Assembly: GCA_964606325.1 (NCBI GenBank)
Contig: CAZSGE010000004.1
Span: forward strand, 62,001-126,000
Direction of reading: 5' to 3'
From: Berkiella sp964606325
GTDB taxonomy: Bacteria; Pseudomonadota; Gammaproteobacteria; Berkiellales; Berkiellaceae
Length of the DNA: 64,000 nt
Within the stretch, counting starts at the first letter, position 1. Each line of letters begins with the position of its first letter. Positions 47,567 through 56,303 of this stretch are shown in pieces. The notes beneath the pieces were generated by a model that was not told the origin of the DNA, searched no databases, and worked only from the letters and a program-made list of their open reading frames with translations. Position numbers and translations under genes: made by a program.

Positions 47567-48901
47567 TTACCTCAATAATCCAAATCCGCCAGGACCGCCA
47601 TCACGCCCTTTTATGTTAGCTTTCTTCATCAATGACTCATATTGTTGCGACATTAAGTGAGCTTGGATCTGCGCAATGAAATCCATAATCACAACAACAA
47701 CGATCAAAAGCGAAGTACCACCAAAATAAAAAGGAACCTGCCATCCTAAAACCAAAAACTCCGGCAAAATCGATACCGCTGTAATATAGATAGCGCCAGC
47801 TAAAGTTATACGTGTCATTACCTTATCAATGTACTGCGCTGTTTGCTCACCGGGACGGATCCCAGGAATAAAAGCACCAGAACGCTTTAAATTATCTGCT
47901 GTTTCCTTAGGATTAAAAACTAATGCCGTATAGAAAAAACAGAAAAAGATAATACCGCTACTAAATAATAAAACATACAACGGCTGTCCCGGTGATAATG
48001 CCAATCCAATTTCCGTTAAAATTGAAGAACTTGATTGGCCAAACCATTGACTGATTGAAGCCGGAAACAAGATCAAACTTGAAGCAAAAATCGGCGGAAT
48101 TACACCTGACATATTAATTTTCAAGGGCAAGTGACTCTGTTGAGCCGCATACATTTTACGCCCTTGCTGTCTTTTTGCGTAATTGACAGTAATACGTCTT
48201 TGTCCTCTTTCAACAAAGACCACAAATAAAGTTACTGCGAGCAATACTGCAATTAAACCAATTAAAATCAAAGGATTCATCGATCCTTGTCTTACCATGC
48301 TTAAGGTACTTCCAATAGTTTTTGGAATCCCAGATGCGATACCGGCGAAAATGATTAATGAAATGCCGTTACCAACACCTCGTTCTGTGATCTTTTCACC
48401 TAACCACATTAAAAACATAGTTCCAGTTACTAAAGTGATGACCGTAGTAACATAGAAAACAGGTCCAACATGCAGCGCTGTGCCCGAACCCGCTAAGAAC
48501 TTACTCATTCCAATCGCTTGGAAAGTCGCAAGGACCAATGTCCCATAACGGGTGTATTGGGTAATCTTACGTCGACCGGTTTCGCCTTCTTTCTTTAACT
48601 GCTCAAGTGAAGGTGAAATCACCGTCATCAACTGCATAATAATAGATGCAGAAATGTACGGCATAATGCCCAAGGCAAAGATCGACAAGCGCGTTAACGC
48701 ACCACCAGAAAATACATTCGCTAAACCAATAATACTGTTTTGACTGTTGGAAAAAATCTCCGCAAGGCGAGCAGCATCAATACCTGGAACAGGAATGTGC
48801 GCGCCTATACGAAAAACAATGAGGCCCCAAAGCACAAACAACAAACGTTGCTTTAGCTCTGCCAAACCACTCATTGCGCTCTTATTTCCTGACATTGTCA
48901 T
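47567..48901 (-). CDS. secY: Protein translocase subunit SecY
   Basis: The 444-residue inner-membrane channel core of the Sec system has ten predicted helices. Family blocks include GINAARL-type plug sequence (VPGIDAARLAEIF), LGIMPYISASIIMQL, and the TM6-TM7 loop YAKRQQGRKMYAAQQSHLPLKINMSGVIPPIFASS. The ATG overlaps the rplO stop by 4 bases (ATGA), giving coupling; an ATG two codons later is also possible. Confidence 0.98.
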   Translation of the reverse strand: MTMSGNKSAMSGLAELKQRLLFVLWGLIVFRIGAHIPVPGIDAARLAEIFSNSQNSIIGLANVFSGGALTRLSIFALGIMPYISASIIMQLMTVISPSLEQLKKEGETGRRKITQYTRYGTLVLATFQAIGMSKFLAGSGTALHVGPVFYVTTVITLVTGTMFLMWLGEKITERGVGNGISLIIFAGIASGIPKTIGSTLSMVRQGSMNPLILIGLIAVLLAVTLFVVFVERGQRRITVNYAKRQQGRKMYAAQQSHLPLKINMSGVIPPIFASSLILFPASISQWFGQSSSSILTEIGLALSPGQPLYVLLFSSGIIFFCFFYTALVFNPKETADNLKRSGAFIPGIRPGEQTAQYIDKVMTRITLAGAIYITAVSILPEFLVLGWQVPFYFGGTSLLIVVVVIMDFIAQIQAHLMSQQYESLMKKANIKGRDGGPGGFGLLR

Positions 48902-49338
48902 TCGCCAATCTCTACTTTACCGCCAGCAGCCTGAATCGCTTTTGCGGCACCAGCAGTAGCACGAATGCCTGTGATGGTTAGTGCAGTTTTCAACTCACCA
49001 CGCAAAACAATTTTAGCTCGCTTGATGCTGTTATTGATCAACCCTGCTTCACGAAGTGTTTCAAGCGTTACGGTTGTACCCGTAATCTTGCTTAAATCAC
49101 AAAGACGAATCTCTTGTGTCACCCGAGCAATACGTGATTTAAAACCGACCTTAGGCAACCGACGTTGCAAAGGCATTTGTCCGCCTTCAAAACCTACTTT
49201 ATGGTAACCACCCGCACGCGCTTTTTGACCTTTATGACCTTTGCCGCAGGTTTTACCTAAACCACTACCGGGTCCTCTACCAAGACGCTTGCCTACTCTT
49301 TTAGCGCCATCGCCTGGTTTAATTGTATTAAGTTTCAT
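48898..49338 (-). CDS. rplO: 50S ribosomal protein L15
   Basis: The 146-residue late-assembly protein of the large subunit starts MKLNTIKPGDGAKRVGKRLGRGPGSGLGKTCGKGHKGQKARAG in outline, the typical Gly/Lys-rich extended N-terminus that reaches into 23S rRNA. The length is normal. It sits between rpmD and secY. Confidence 0.97.
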   Translation of the reverse strand: MKLNTIKPGDGAKRVGKRLGRGPGSGLGKTCGKGHKGQKARAGGYHKVGFEGGQMPLQRRLPKVGFKSRIARVTQEIRLCDLSKITGTTVTLETLREAGLINNSIKRAKIVLRGELKTALTITGIRATAGAAKAIQAAGGKVEIGE

Positions 49339-49340
49339 GC

Positions 49341-49538
49341 TTATTCAACCTTCAGCAAATAATTGATAGCGTTAATCATGCCACGGTTTTCAGGTGTATC
49401 TTGCACCTGAACAGTTTGATGAATCCGCTTTAAACCTAAGCCTTTTACAGTGGCAAGATGCTTTGGAAGGCGCTTTGCCAGGCTTTTTACCAATGTAATG
49501 GTAACCATCTTTTTTGAGGTTGCGTTTTTATTAGCCAT
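49341..49538 (-). CDS. rpmD: 50S ribosomal protein L30
   Basis: A 65-residue protein with the L30 fold: TITLVKSLAKRLPKHLATVKGLGLKRIHQTV. The ATG at 49538 lies inside the end of rpsE (8-base overlap); an in-frame GTG three codons upstream is less likely. It ends 2 bases before the rplO start. Confidence 0.95.
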   Translation of the reverse strand: MANKNATSKKMVTITLVKSLAKRLPKHLATVKGLGLKRIHQTVQVQDTPENRGMINAINYLLKVE

Positions 49539-50076
49539 TGCTTTCACCCATGATTTCTTCTACAGATTTACCACGTTTGTCAGCAACTGATTGTGGTGAA
49601 TGTGATTTTGCCAAACCTTTCATGGTGGCACGAACCACGTTCACTGGATTCGTTGAGCCGTAGCACTTTGCAAGAATATTGTGTATGCCGGCAACTTCAA
49701 AAATTGCTCGCATCGCGCCACCAGCAATGATCCCGGTACCATCTGATGCAGGCTTCATAAATACTTTTGAAGCACCATGTGATGATTCAATCGTATGATG
49801 CAAGGTATTAGCAATCATAGGGATTTCCACAAGATTTCGTCTCGCGTTTTCCATTGCTTTACGAATTGCTTCTGGCACTTCACGCGCTTTACCACGACCT
49901 ATGCCGACGCGACCATTACCATTGCCAACCACGGTAAGTGCTGAGAAGCCAAATATACGGCCCCCTTTGACTACTTTTGCGGTTCTTCTTACTTCAATCA
50001 GCTTCTCTTCGTATTGGCCTTCGGTCTTTTGTTCTGCTTGATCTGATTGATGTTGCCGTTGTTGTTTTGCTGCCAT
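49531..50076 (-). CDS. rpsE: 30S ribosomal protein S5
   Basis: The 181-residue protein acts in decoding fidelity and mRNA helicase activity. A Gln/Lys-rich N-terminal stretch precedes the double-stranded-RNA-like domain (VVKGGRIFGFSALTVVGNGNGRVGIGRGKAREVPEAIRKA), and the C-terminal domain includes GGAMRAIFEVAGIHNILAK. The ATG at 50076 is preceded by GAGGA; a start four codons earlier would overlap rplR. The length is slightly above E. coli S5 (167). Confidence 0.96.
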   Translation of the reverse strand: MAAKQQRQHQSDQAEQKTEGQYEEKLIEVRRTAKVVKGGRIFGFSALTVVGNGNGRVGIGRGKAREVPEAIRKAMENARRNLVEIPMIANTLHHTIESSHGASKVFMKPASDGTGIIAGGAMRAIFEVAGIHNILAKCYGSTNPVNVVRATMKGLAKSHSPQSVADKRGKSVEEIMGESNG

Positions 50077-50084
50077 GATTGTCC

Positions 50085-50456
50085 TCAAACCGTTAAGCCA
50101 TTTTCACGTGCCGATTGAATCAATGCTGCAACACGGCCATGGTATTTAAACCCCGATCGTTCACAAGCTACTGACTCTACCCCTGCTTGCTTTGCACGCT
50201 CAGCTATCAATTTGCCAACGTGTTTTGCTAAATCTGTCTTTGTATGTTCCGCAGATGCTGCATCTTTGGATGCCTTTTCTAAGCTGGAAGCATACGCCAA
50301 AATTTTACCGCCCACAGGGGCAATAATTTGTACATAGATATGACGTGCTGAGCGATTAACACAAAGACGTGCAATACCAGTTTCCACACCAAGGCGCTTA
50401 ATGTGAGCTCGCGTGCGGCTCGCGCGCTTAAAACGCGAATTGCGTTTTTTATTCAT
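50085..50456 (-). CDS. rplR: 50S ribosomal protein L18
   Basis: This 123-residue 5S rRNA-binding protein has a basic N-terminus (MNKKRNSRFKRASRTRAHIK) and the L18 core HIYVQIIAPVGGKILAYASS ... ERAKQAGVESVACERSGFKYHGRVAALIQSARENGL. The length is normal. There is a 69-base gap to rplF upstream. Confidence 0.97.
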   Translation of the reverse strand: MNKKRNSRFKRASRTRAHIKRLGVETGIARLCVNRSARHIYVQIIAPVGGKILAYASSLEKASKDAASAEHTKTDLAKHVGKLIAERAKQAGVESVACERSGFKYHGRVAALIQSARENGLTV

Positions 50457-50525
50457 GTTTATAGATCCTCAGACTATCGTCTATTTTTAGGGCGCTAAGC
50501 GCCCCTAACATCTAGAAATTATGTT

Positions 50526-51089
50526 TTATTTCTTTTTAGTTTCTTTTAATTTGATCACTTCATTAGCATAACGAATACCCTTCCCTTTATAAGGTTCAGG
50601 TTTACGTATGCCATTGCGAATACCACGGATATCAGCAGCGGCCTGGCCAACGACTTGTTTGTCCGAGCCAATGACCTCAATGTCAGTCACTGTTGCACAT
50701 ACTAATTCGATGCCTTTGGGGGCAACATAAACCACGGGATGTGACATACCTAACGTCAGGTTAAGCATAGCGCGACCATCTTTCGTTTTGCTTGCTGCTG
50801 CACGATAACCTACACCGACTAGCTGTAGCTTCCTGCTAAAACCAGCGCTCACGCCTTGTACGTTATTGTTCAAAATCGCTCTAATGGTCCCTGCCATAGC
50901 ATCGCCATTAGGTAAACCCTCAACTGCTGCTATTTGCAATTGTTTGTCAGCAAATTTAACTGAGACTTGCTCAGGAATACTGAGCTTTAATTCGCCTTTT
51001 GAGCCCTTGACGGCAACAACAGCATCATGAATGTGAACATCCACGCCACTGGGCACTTCAATAGGTTTTCTAGCAACTCTTGATGACAT
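50526..51089 (-). CDS. rplF: 50S ribosomal protein L6
   Basis: The 187-residue protein lies near the sarcin-ricin loop and the factor-binding site. Two L6 domains are visible, with the signature RxPEPYKGKGIRY (PEPYKGKGIRYANEVIKLKETKKK) at the C-terminus. It is slightly longer than E. coli L6 (177) through a Lys-rich tail. It starts 9 bases after the rpsH stop. Confidence 0.97.
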   Translation of the reverse strand: MSSRVARKPIEVPSGVDVHIHDAVVAVKGSKGELKLSIPEQVSVKFADKQLQIAAVEGLPNGDAMAGTIRAILNNNVQGVSAGFSRKLQLVGVGYRAAASKTKDGRAMLNLTLGMSHPVVYVAPKGIELVCATVTDIEVIGSDKQVVGQAAADIRGIRNGIRKPEPYKGKGIRYANEVIKLKETKKK

Positions 51090-51098
51090 ATTTCACCC

Positions 51099-51494
51099 TT
51101 ACGCCACGTAACACAGGATTTCGCCACCCTGTCCTGCAGCAACAGCCGCACGACCTGTCATCACGCCCTTGGACGTTGAGACAATGGCAACACCTAACTT
51201 ATCCATCACTTCAGGCATCTCTTTGGCGCTGGTATAGATACGTAAACCAGGCTTACTAATGCGTCTTAACATTTCAATGACAGGTTTGTTGTTGAAATAT
51301 TTTAAATCAATTTTAAGGGTAGGTTTACCATCATTAGCTTCAACGTTGTAGCCAGCAATGAAACCTTCCTCTACCAAAACTTTAGCGATTGCAATCTTCA
51401 CTTTGGAAGATGGCATTGCCACTTGCGGATGGTTCGCAGTTTGTCCATTACGAACTCGAGTTAACATATCCGCGATTGGATCTTGCATACTCAT
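51099..51494 (-). CDS. rpsH: 30S ribosomal protein S8
   Basis: The 131-residue central-domain 16S rRNA-binding protein begins MSMQDPIADMLTRVRNGQ and ends with the conserved block STSKGVMTGRAAVAAGQGGEILCYVA. In E. coli S8 is the autoregulator of the spc operon. It lies 18 bases after rpsN. Confidence 0.98.
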   Translation of the reverse strand: MSMQDPIADMLTRVRNGQTANHPQVAMPSSKVKIAIAKVLVEEGFIAGYNVEANDGKPTLKIDLKYFNNKPVIEMLRRISKPGLRIYTSAKEMPEVMDKLGVAIVSTSKGVMTGRAAVAAGQGGEILCYVA

Positions 51495-51512
51495 TGTTTA
51501 ATTCCTCTTCTA

Positions 51513-51815
51513 TTACCAGCTAGCCATCACCAAGCCTGGAACTTCTCCCAACATGGCTCGACGACGTAGCTCATTTCGACACAACTTAAACTTACGGTAA
51601 ACACCACGACCACGACCAGTAATTTTGCATCGATTGGTTAAGCGAACTTTGCAAGTATCGCGCGGCATCTTTTCTAGCTTCGCTAAAATTTCAAATTTAG
51701 TGTCAATATCCACTTCAGGATTATTCAGCTGCGCACGTAACGCTACGCGTTTCTCTCTGTGTTTTTGTAAATTAACGCGCTTAATTTCACGACGTATCAT
51801 GCGCTTACTAGCCAT
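51513..51815 (-). CDS. rpsN: 30S ribosomal protein S14
   Basis: At 100 residues this is the long, zinc-free S14 form of most gammaproteobacteria. The C-terminal block RLTNRCKITGRGRGVYRKFKLCRNELRRRAMLGEVPGL is diagnostic; one Cys-x-x-Cys pair of the zinc form is missing. The ATG overlaps the rplE stop by 8 bases. Confidence 0.97.
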   Translation of the reverse strand: MASKRMIRREIKRVNLQKHREKRVALRAQLNNPEVDIDTKFEILAKLEKMPRDTCKVRLTNRCKITGRGRGVYRKFKLCRNELRRRAMLGEVPGLVMASW

Positions 51816-52416
51816 TGGTTTTTACCTCAGCGGTTTTAGTTTCGCGGAAAGGGAAATTAAAAGCTTTAAGCAATGCAAAAGCTTCTTCATCTGTTTTCGC
51901 ACTTGTTGTGATCGTGATATCTAAACCACGGACCGTATCAACTTGGTTATAATCAATTTCAGGGAAAGTTATTTGCTCTTTAATCCCAACGCTATAGTTA
52001 CCACGTGAATCAAATGACCGTGGGTTTAATCCACGAAAGTCACGCACTCGAGGTAAAGCAATACTGAGCAATCTGTCTAAAAATTCATACATTCTGTCAC
52101 CGCGCAAAGTTACTTTGCAGCCAATTGGCCAGCCTTCACGGATTTTGAATCCTGCAACAGACTTACGAGCGAGCGTTATCACAGCGTGCTGACCTGAAAT
52201 TTGTGTCAGATTATCTTGTGCTGCTTTGACAATTTTTTTGTCATCAGCCGCTGCACCCACACCCATATTTAAGGTGATTTTCTGAATCTTAGGCACTTGC
52301 ATAGCATTGTCATAGTTAAACTGCTTTTGAAGGGCAGCAATAACATGCTCTTTAAAATGCTTTTTCAGACGTACTTGGCCATTTTGCTCATGGCCTTTTG
52401 CTGCTTTCTTAGGCAT
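51808..52416 (-). CDS. rplE: 50S ribosomal protein L5, extended
   Basis: The 202-residue 5S rRNA-binding protein has core blocks MQVPKIQKITLNMGVGAAADDKK, GWPIGCKVTLRGDRMYEFLDRL and PRVRDFRGLNPRSFDSRGNYSVGIKEQ. It is about 23 residues longer than E. coli L5 (179), with a basic N-terminal addition (MPKKAAKGHEQNGQVRLKKH) and a short C-terminal one (ETKTAEVKTNG). It overlaps both rplX and rpsN by 8 bases. Confidence 0.96.
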   Translation of the reverse strand: MPKKAAKGHEQNGQVRLKKHFKEHVIAALQKQFNYDNAMQVPKIQKITLNMGVGAAADDKKIVKAAQDNLTQISGQHAVITLARKSVAGFKIREGWPIGCKVTLRGDRMYEFLDRLLSIALPRVRDFRGLNPRSFDSRGNYSVGIKEQITFPEIDYNQVDTVRGLDITITTSAKTDEEAFALLKAFNFPFRETKTAEVKTNG

Positions 52417-52735
52417 CTACCACCTCACCCGATGACTTGAATACTCTCACTTTTTTGCCATCAGCTAGCATTTTAATACCAACACGACTAGGTTTGTTCG
52501 TGGTGGGATCTAACAACGCTACTTTACACGCTGGCATAGCCGCTTCTCTTGGCACAATACCGCCTGGTTGCTCTCTCTGTGGGATAGGCTTAACGTGCTT
52601 CTTCTTGACGTTAATCCCTTCAACGACCACCGACAAATCTGAGCCACTGGCAAGCACACGCAAAACGGTACCAATACGGCCCTTATCTTTGCCTGATATC
52701 ACCTGTACTTTATCGCCCTTTTTAATCTTACGCAT
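52409..52735 (-). CDS. rplX: 50S ribosomal protein L24
   Basis: This 108-residue assembly-initiator protein of the large subunit has a KOW motif at the N-terminus (KKGDKVQVISGKDKGRIGTVLRV) followed by VVEGINVKKKHVKP. The length is normal. It starts 16 bases after the rplN stop and overlaps rplE by 8 bases. Confidence 0.97.
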   Translation of the reverse strand: MRKIKKGDKVQVISGKDKGRIGTVLRVLASGSDLSVVVEGINVKKKHVKPIPQREQPGGIVPREAAMPACKVALLDPTTNKPSRVGIKMLADGKKVRVFKSSGEVVDA

Positions 52736-52751
52736 AATTGTCTCTCAACTA

Positions 52752-53117
52752 TTAAAGCACTTCAGGTGCAAGAGAAATAATTTTCATATAATTTGAACGC
52801 AGTTCACGAGTGACTGGTCCAAAGATACGGGTACCAATGGGTTGCTGTTGAGCATTGAGCAATACCGCTGCATTGCCATCAAACCGGATGAGTGAACCAT
52901 CGTCACGACGCACGCCTTTACGGGTACGAACAACAACAGCTAACAATACATCACCCTTTTTTACTTTTCCGCGTGGGATGGCTTCTTTCACAGTAACCCG
53001 AATGACATCGCCAATACCCGCGTAACGTCTTTTTGATCCACCAAGGACCTTGATGCACATCACTCGACGGGCACCACTGTTATCCGCCACGTCAAGAACC
53101 GTTTGCATCTGAATCAT
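52752..53117 (-). CDS. rplN: 50S ribosomal protein L14
   Basis: This 121-residue protein starts MIQMQTVLDVADNSGARRVMCIKVLGG and contains the signature GDVIRVTVKEAIPRGKVKKGDV and the C-terminal RIFGPVTRELR. In E. coli it is the first gene of the spc operon. Here too it is preceded by an unusually long 116-bp gap. Confidence 0.98.
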   Translation of the reverse strand: MIQMQTVLDVADNSGARRVMCIKVLGGSKRRYAGIGDVIRVTVKEAIPRGKVKKGDVLLAVVVRTRKGVRRDDGSLIRFDGNAAVLLNAQQQPIGTRIFGPVTRELRSNYMKIISLAPEVL

Positions 53118-53233
53118 GACACTCTCCGCTTAAAATCCACTTAAATGACAGCAAGGCATAGATAAAAGGTCGAACATAATAACATTGCGATGAGCTAAAT
53201 AAAATAATTAACCGCTCAACCCGCAATATGAGA
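53118..53233 (-). promoter_or_regulatory. Gap upstream of rplN, likely spc promoter region
   Basis: This 116-bp AT-rich spacer is the longest gap inside the S10-spc-alpha block apart from the rpmJ area. It falls exactly between the S10 operon (ending at rpsQ) and the spc operon (starting at rplN). An AT-rich hexamer resembling a -10 box (TATTAT on the minus strand near 53177) is present, but no clear -35 box. The promoter is inferred from position. Confidence 0.4.
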
Positions 53234-53491
53234 TTATTCTGCCTTTTCTACTACCTTAACCAACTGCCATGTTTTTGTTTTTGAAATTGGTCTAACTTGT
53301 TTGATTTCAACCAAATCGCCAATCTTACTTTCATGTTCAGGATCATGAACGTGCAGTTTAGTTCTGCCTTTCATTACCTTGCCATAAATCTCATGACGTT
53401 TTGACCACTCAACTTCAACTGTTCGAGTAGCTTGTCTTTTATCACTTGTTACGCGCCCTGTTAGCGTGCGCGAGACAGAAACCGTCGTCAT
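53234..53491 (-). CDS. rpsQ: 30S ribosomal protein S17
   Basis: The 85-residue OB-fold protein binds 16S rRNA early in assembly. Blocks RTLTGRVTSDKRQATRTVEVEW and HDPEHESKIGDLVEIKQVRPISKTKTWQLVKVV identify it. It is the last gene of the S10 operon, 7 bases after rpmC. Confidence 0.97.
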   Translation of the reverse strand: MTTVSVSRTLTGRVTSDKRQATRTVEVEWSKRHEIYGKVMKGRTKLHVHDPEHESKIGDLVEIKQVRPISKTKTWQLVKVVEKAE

Positions 53492-53498
53492 TAGGCTA

Positions 53499-53693
53499 TT
53501 ACTCCCCTTTCTCTTTCTCAGCTAGAACCATTTTCGCGCGAGCAATATCACGACGAACTTTGCCTAACTGATCATTTTTGGCTAGTTGCCCACTTCCAAT
53601 CTGCATCTTTAATTTGAATTGCTGTTTTGCTAAATCATTTAAAGTTGTCTGCAGCGTTGCTTTATTTAGTTGGCGTAATTCTTCTGCTTTCAT
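53499..53693 (-). CDS. rpmC: 50S ribosomal protein L29
   Basis: The 64-residue helical-hairpin protein near the exit tunnel contributes to SRP and trigger-factor docking. It starts MKAEELRQLNKATLQTTLNDL and contains the signature KVRRDIARAKMVLAE. Its ATG overlaps the rplP stop codon by one base (TAATG). Confidence 0.97.
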   Translation of the reverse strand: MKAEELRQLNKATLQTTLNDLAKQQFKLKMQIGSGQLAKNDQLGKVRRDIARAKMVLAEKEKGE

Positions 53694-54106
53694 TACATCA
53701 CCGTTCGTTCAACAAATTCAGTTTTTACGCAAAGCTTAGCAGCTGCCAATTTAAATGCCTCTTGCGCCACTTCTTTAGTAACACCTTGGATCTCATAAAG
53801 AACTTTACCTGGTTGAACCAAAGCAACCCAATATTCAACGTTCCCCTTACCCTTACCTTGACGCACTTCAAGTGGCTTTTTGGTAATTGGCTTGTCGGGG
53901 AATATGCGGATCCATATTTTACCACCACGTTTAATGTAGCGGCTCATAGCACGTCTGGCTGCTTCAATTTGTCTTGAAGTAACGGGTGCTCTAGCAACGG
54001 CTTTTAAACCGAAATCACCAAAGCTCACTTTACTACCGCGAAGCGCTAGACCGCGATTGCGACCCTTTTGTTGTTTTCTGTATTTTGTACGTTTCGGCTG
54101 TAACAT
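53693..54106 (-). CDS. rplP: 50S ribosomal protein L16
   Basis: The 137-residue protein shapes the A-site region of the peptidyl transferase centre. It starts MLQPKRTKYRKQQKGRNRGLALRG in outline and has GGKIWIRIFPDKPITKKPLEVRQGKGKGNVEYW. The conserved Arg modified by RoxA in E. coli lies in this last block. The length is normal. Confidence 0.98.
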   Translation of the reverse strand: MLQPKRTKYRKQQKGRNRGLALRGSKVSFGDFGLKAVARAPVTSRQIEAARRAMSRYIKRGGKIWIRIFPDKPITKKPLEVRQGKGKGNVEYWVALVQPGKVLYEIQGVTKEVAQEAFKLAAAKLCVKTEFVERTVM

Positions 54107-54114
54107 AGGATCCT

Positions 54115-54792
54115 CTACTGCTGTTCCACAGTGGTTGTCGCCTGAGTTCCGGCAATAAGATCTTTATCAAAGATTTCGCCCTTAAATATCCAGACTTTCA
54201 CACCGATAATGCCATAAGTGGTTTTAGCGATGGCTGTTGCATAATCAATGTCTGCACGGAAGGTATGTAAAGGAACACGTCCTTCTCTGTACCATTCTGT
54301 TCGCGCAATTTCAGCGCCACCTAATCGACCTGCAACGCAAATTTTCACACCTTTAGCACCAAAGCGTAATGCGTTACTCACTGCACGTTTCATCGCACGT
54401 CGGAACATCACACGTCTTTCTAGCTGTTGAGCCACGCTTTCAGCTACCAGGTATGCATCTAGTTCAGGGCGACGAATTTCTTCGATATTGATATGAACAG
54501 GCACGCCCATTAAAGATGATACTTTCTGGCGAAGCTGTTCGATATCTTCACCTTTCTTACCAATTACAACGCCAGGACGAGCCGTATGAATCGTAATTCT
54601 GGCATTGCGTGCTGGGCGCTCGATTTGAATGCGACTAACAAAAGCATTTTGCAATTTTTTGCGTAAATACTCTCTGGTTTGCAGATCGCTTAATAACAAA
54701 TCTGAATAATGCTTTTTATTGGCATACCACATCGAACGATGCGTCTCGACGATGCCTAAGCGAATGCCTGTTGGGTGAACTTTTTGACCCAT
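54115..54792 (-). CDS. rpsC: 30S ribosomal protein S3
   Basis: The 225-residue mRNA-entry protein starts MGQKVHPTGIRLGI. It has a KH domain (ARITIHTARPGVVIGKKGEDIEQLRQKV) and a C-terminal domain with GVKICVAGRLGGAEIARTEWYREGRVPLHTFRADIDY. A short acidic/Thr-rich tail ends it. It follows rplV with no gap. Confidence 0.98.
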   Translation of the reverse strand: MGQKVHPTGIRLGIVETHRSMWYANKKHYSDLLLSDLQTREYLRKKLQNAFVSRIQIERPARNARITIHTARPGVVIGKKGEDIEQLRQKVSSLMGVPVHINIEEIRRPELDAYLVAESVAQQLERRVMFRRAMKRAVSNALRFGAKGVKICVAGRLGGAEIARTEWYREGRVPLHTFRADIDYATAIAKTTYGIIGVKVWIFKGEIFDKDLIAGTQATTTVEQQ

Positions 54793-55143
54793 TTACGCCC
54801 TCTCTTCTCTTTGAATATCAGACACCACGATCTTGATGTGACAACGGCGTTTAACTATACGATTGCCACGCCCCTTTGCACGCGCTTTAAAGCGCTTTAA
54901 AGAAGGAGCTTCATCAACAATGATTGTTGAAACTTTCAACTCATCAATATCAGCACCTTCATTGTGTTCTGCATTGGCAATTGCTGACTCTAAAAGTTTT
55001 TTCATCAGCTTTGCTGCTTTCTTACGAATAAAGGTAAGGTCAACAACAGCTCTTTCAACTGCTTTACCACGAATCTCATTCGCAACCAGACGCGCTTTCT
55101 GAGCTGACATACCGGCGTTTTTTAATGTAGCGGACACTTCCAT
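54793..55143 (-). CDS. rplV: 50S ribosomal protein L22
   Basis: The 116-residue protein's loop forms part of the exit-tunnel constriction. Blocks MSAQKARLVANEIRGKAVERA and APSLKRFKARAKGRGNRIVKRRCHIKIVV identify it. The length is near normal (110 in E. coli). It abuts rpsC directly and lies 3 bases after rpsS. Confidence 0.98.
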   Translation of the reverse strand: MEVSATLKNAGMSAQKARLVANEIRGKAVERAVVDLTFIRKKAAKLMKKLLESAIANAEHNEGADIDELKVSTIIVDEAPSLKRFKARAKGRGNRIVKRRCHIKIVVSDIQREERA

Positions 55144-55146
55144 CTT

Positions 55147-55452
55147 CTACCCCTTCGCTGCTTTTGCAGGTGCAGCTGTCTTTTTATCGCCAGAATGGCC
55201 ACGGAAGGTACGCGTTAATGCAAATTCACCAAGCTTGTGACCAACCATATTTTCCGTTACCAAAACTGGCACGAAAATTTTGCCGTTGTGTACCATCAAG
55301 GTAGCACCTACAAACTCTGGAACTATCGTACTACGACGCGACCAAGTCTGAACGACGATTCGTCCGCGACCACCAGCCCCTTGACGTGTTTTCATGACCT
55401 TTTTTAGTAGCTTTGGACTACAATATGGGCCTTTTTTTAATGAACGTGCCAC
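55147..55452 (-). CDS. rpsS: 30S ribosomal protein S19
   Basis: The 101-residue head protein pairs with S13. It starts MARSLKKGPYCSPKLLKKV and has the block TIVPEFVGATLMVHNGK ... MVGHKLGEFALTRTFRGHSGDKK. An Ala/Lys tail extends it slightly beyond E. coli S19 (92). It begins 3 bases after rplB. Confidence 0.98.
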   Translation of the reverse strand: MARSLKKGPYCSPKLLKKVMKTRQGAGGRGRIVVQTWSRRSTIVPEFVGATLMVHNGKIFVPVLVTENMVGHKLGEFALTRTFRGHSGDKKTAAPAKAAKG

Positions 55453-55455
55453 CGC

Positions 55456-56298
55456 TTAACCCCTTTCACTCTTCTTTTGACCGCGTCGACGGATAATGAG
55501 TCGACTTGATACTTTACGACGATTACGGGTCTTCTTGCCTTCTGGTTTACCATTTTTATTACATGGCGGACGACCACCTGAAGTACGACCTTCACCACCA
55601 CCCAATGGATGATCAACTGGGTTCTTCGCAACACCACGTACAGTGGGGCGAATACCACGCCAGCGCACAGCACCAGCTTTACCAATCACACGTAAGTTGT
55701 GTTCATCATTACCAACTTCACCAATCACGGCACGGCATTGCGCAAATACTTTACGCATTTCACCACTTCGCAATCTTACTGTTGCATAAGAGCCTTCACG
55801 TGCAAGTAGCTGTGCATACGCACCAGCGCTTCTTGCCATTTGAGCACCTTTGCCAGCTTTCAACTCTAGGCAATGGATGGTTGCACCCACAGGAATATTT
55901 GCCATCGGCAAACAATTACCTACTAAGATTGGAACATCTACACCTGATTGAACGGTTGCACCGGCAACTAAGCCTTTAGGCGCAATGATATAACGACGTT
56001 CACCATCAGCATAAACTAACAAAGCAATGTTAGCGCTGCGGTTTGGATCATATTCAATTCGCTCAACGCGCGCAGGAATACCATCTTTATTTCTTTTGAA
56101 ATCAATTTCTCTTAAACGGCGTTTGTGTCCGCCCCCGCGATGATCAACAGTGACTCGTCCAATGTCGTTACGACCATGGATACGGTTCTTTTTACTTGTC
56201 AGGCTCTTATGGGGACGCCCTTTATGCAAACCTTCCGTTTTAATGTTAATTTTAAAACGTTGTCCCGGAGAGGTTGGCTTTAATTCAATTATTGCCAT
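55456..56298 (-). CDS. rplB: 50S ribosomal protein L2
   Basis: The 280-residue primary 23S rRNA-binding protein is needed for subunit association and peptidyl transfer. It starts MAIIELKPTSPGQRF and has GRNDIGRVTVDHRGGGHKRRLREIDFKRN. The conserved C-terminal block PTVRGVAKNPVDHPLGGGEGRTSGGRPP includes the functionally critical His in VDHPLGGGEG. The length is near normal (273). Confidence 0.98.
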   Translation of the reverse strand: MAIIELKPTSPGQRFKINIKTEGLHKGRPHKSLTSKKNRIHGRNDIGRVTVDHRGGGHKRRLREIDFKRNKDGIPARVERIEYDPNRSANIALLVYADGERRYIIAPKGLVAGATVQSGVDVPILVGNCLPMANIPVGATIHCLELKAGKGAQMARSAGAYAQLLAREGSYATVRLRSGEMRKVFAQCRAVIGEVGNDEHNLRVIGKAGAVRWRGIRPTVRGVAKNPVDHPLGGGEGRTSGGRPPCNKNGKPEGKKTRNRRKVSSRLIIRRRGQKKSERG

Positions 56299-56303
56299 GA
56301 TCC

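Noticed and set aside
55506..55979. 157-codon plus-strand frame across rplB
   Set aside because: It is antisense to a fully conserved L2 gene and is His/Tyr/Leu-rich, an artefact of the opposite strand.
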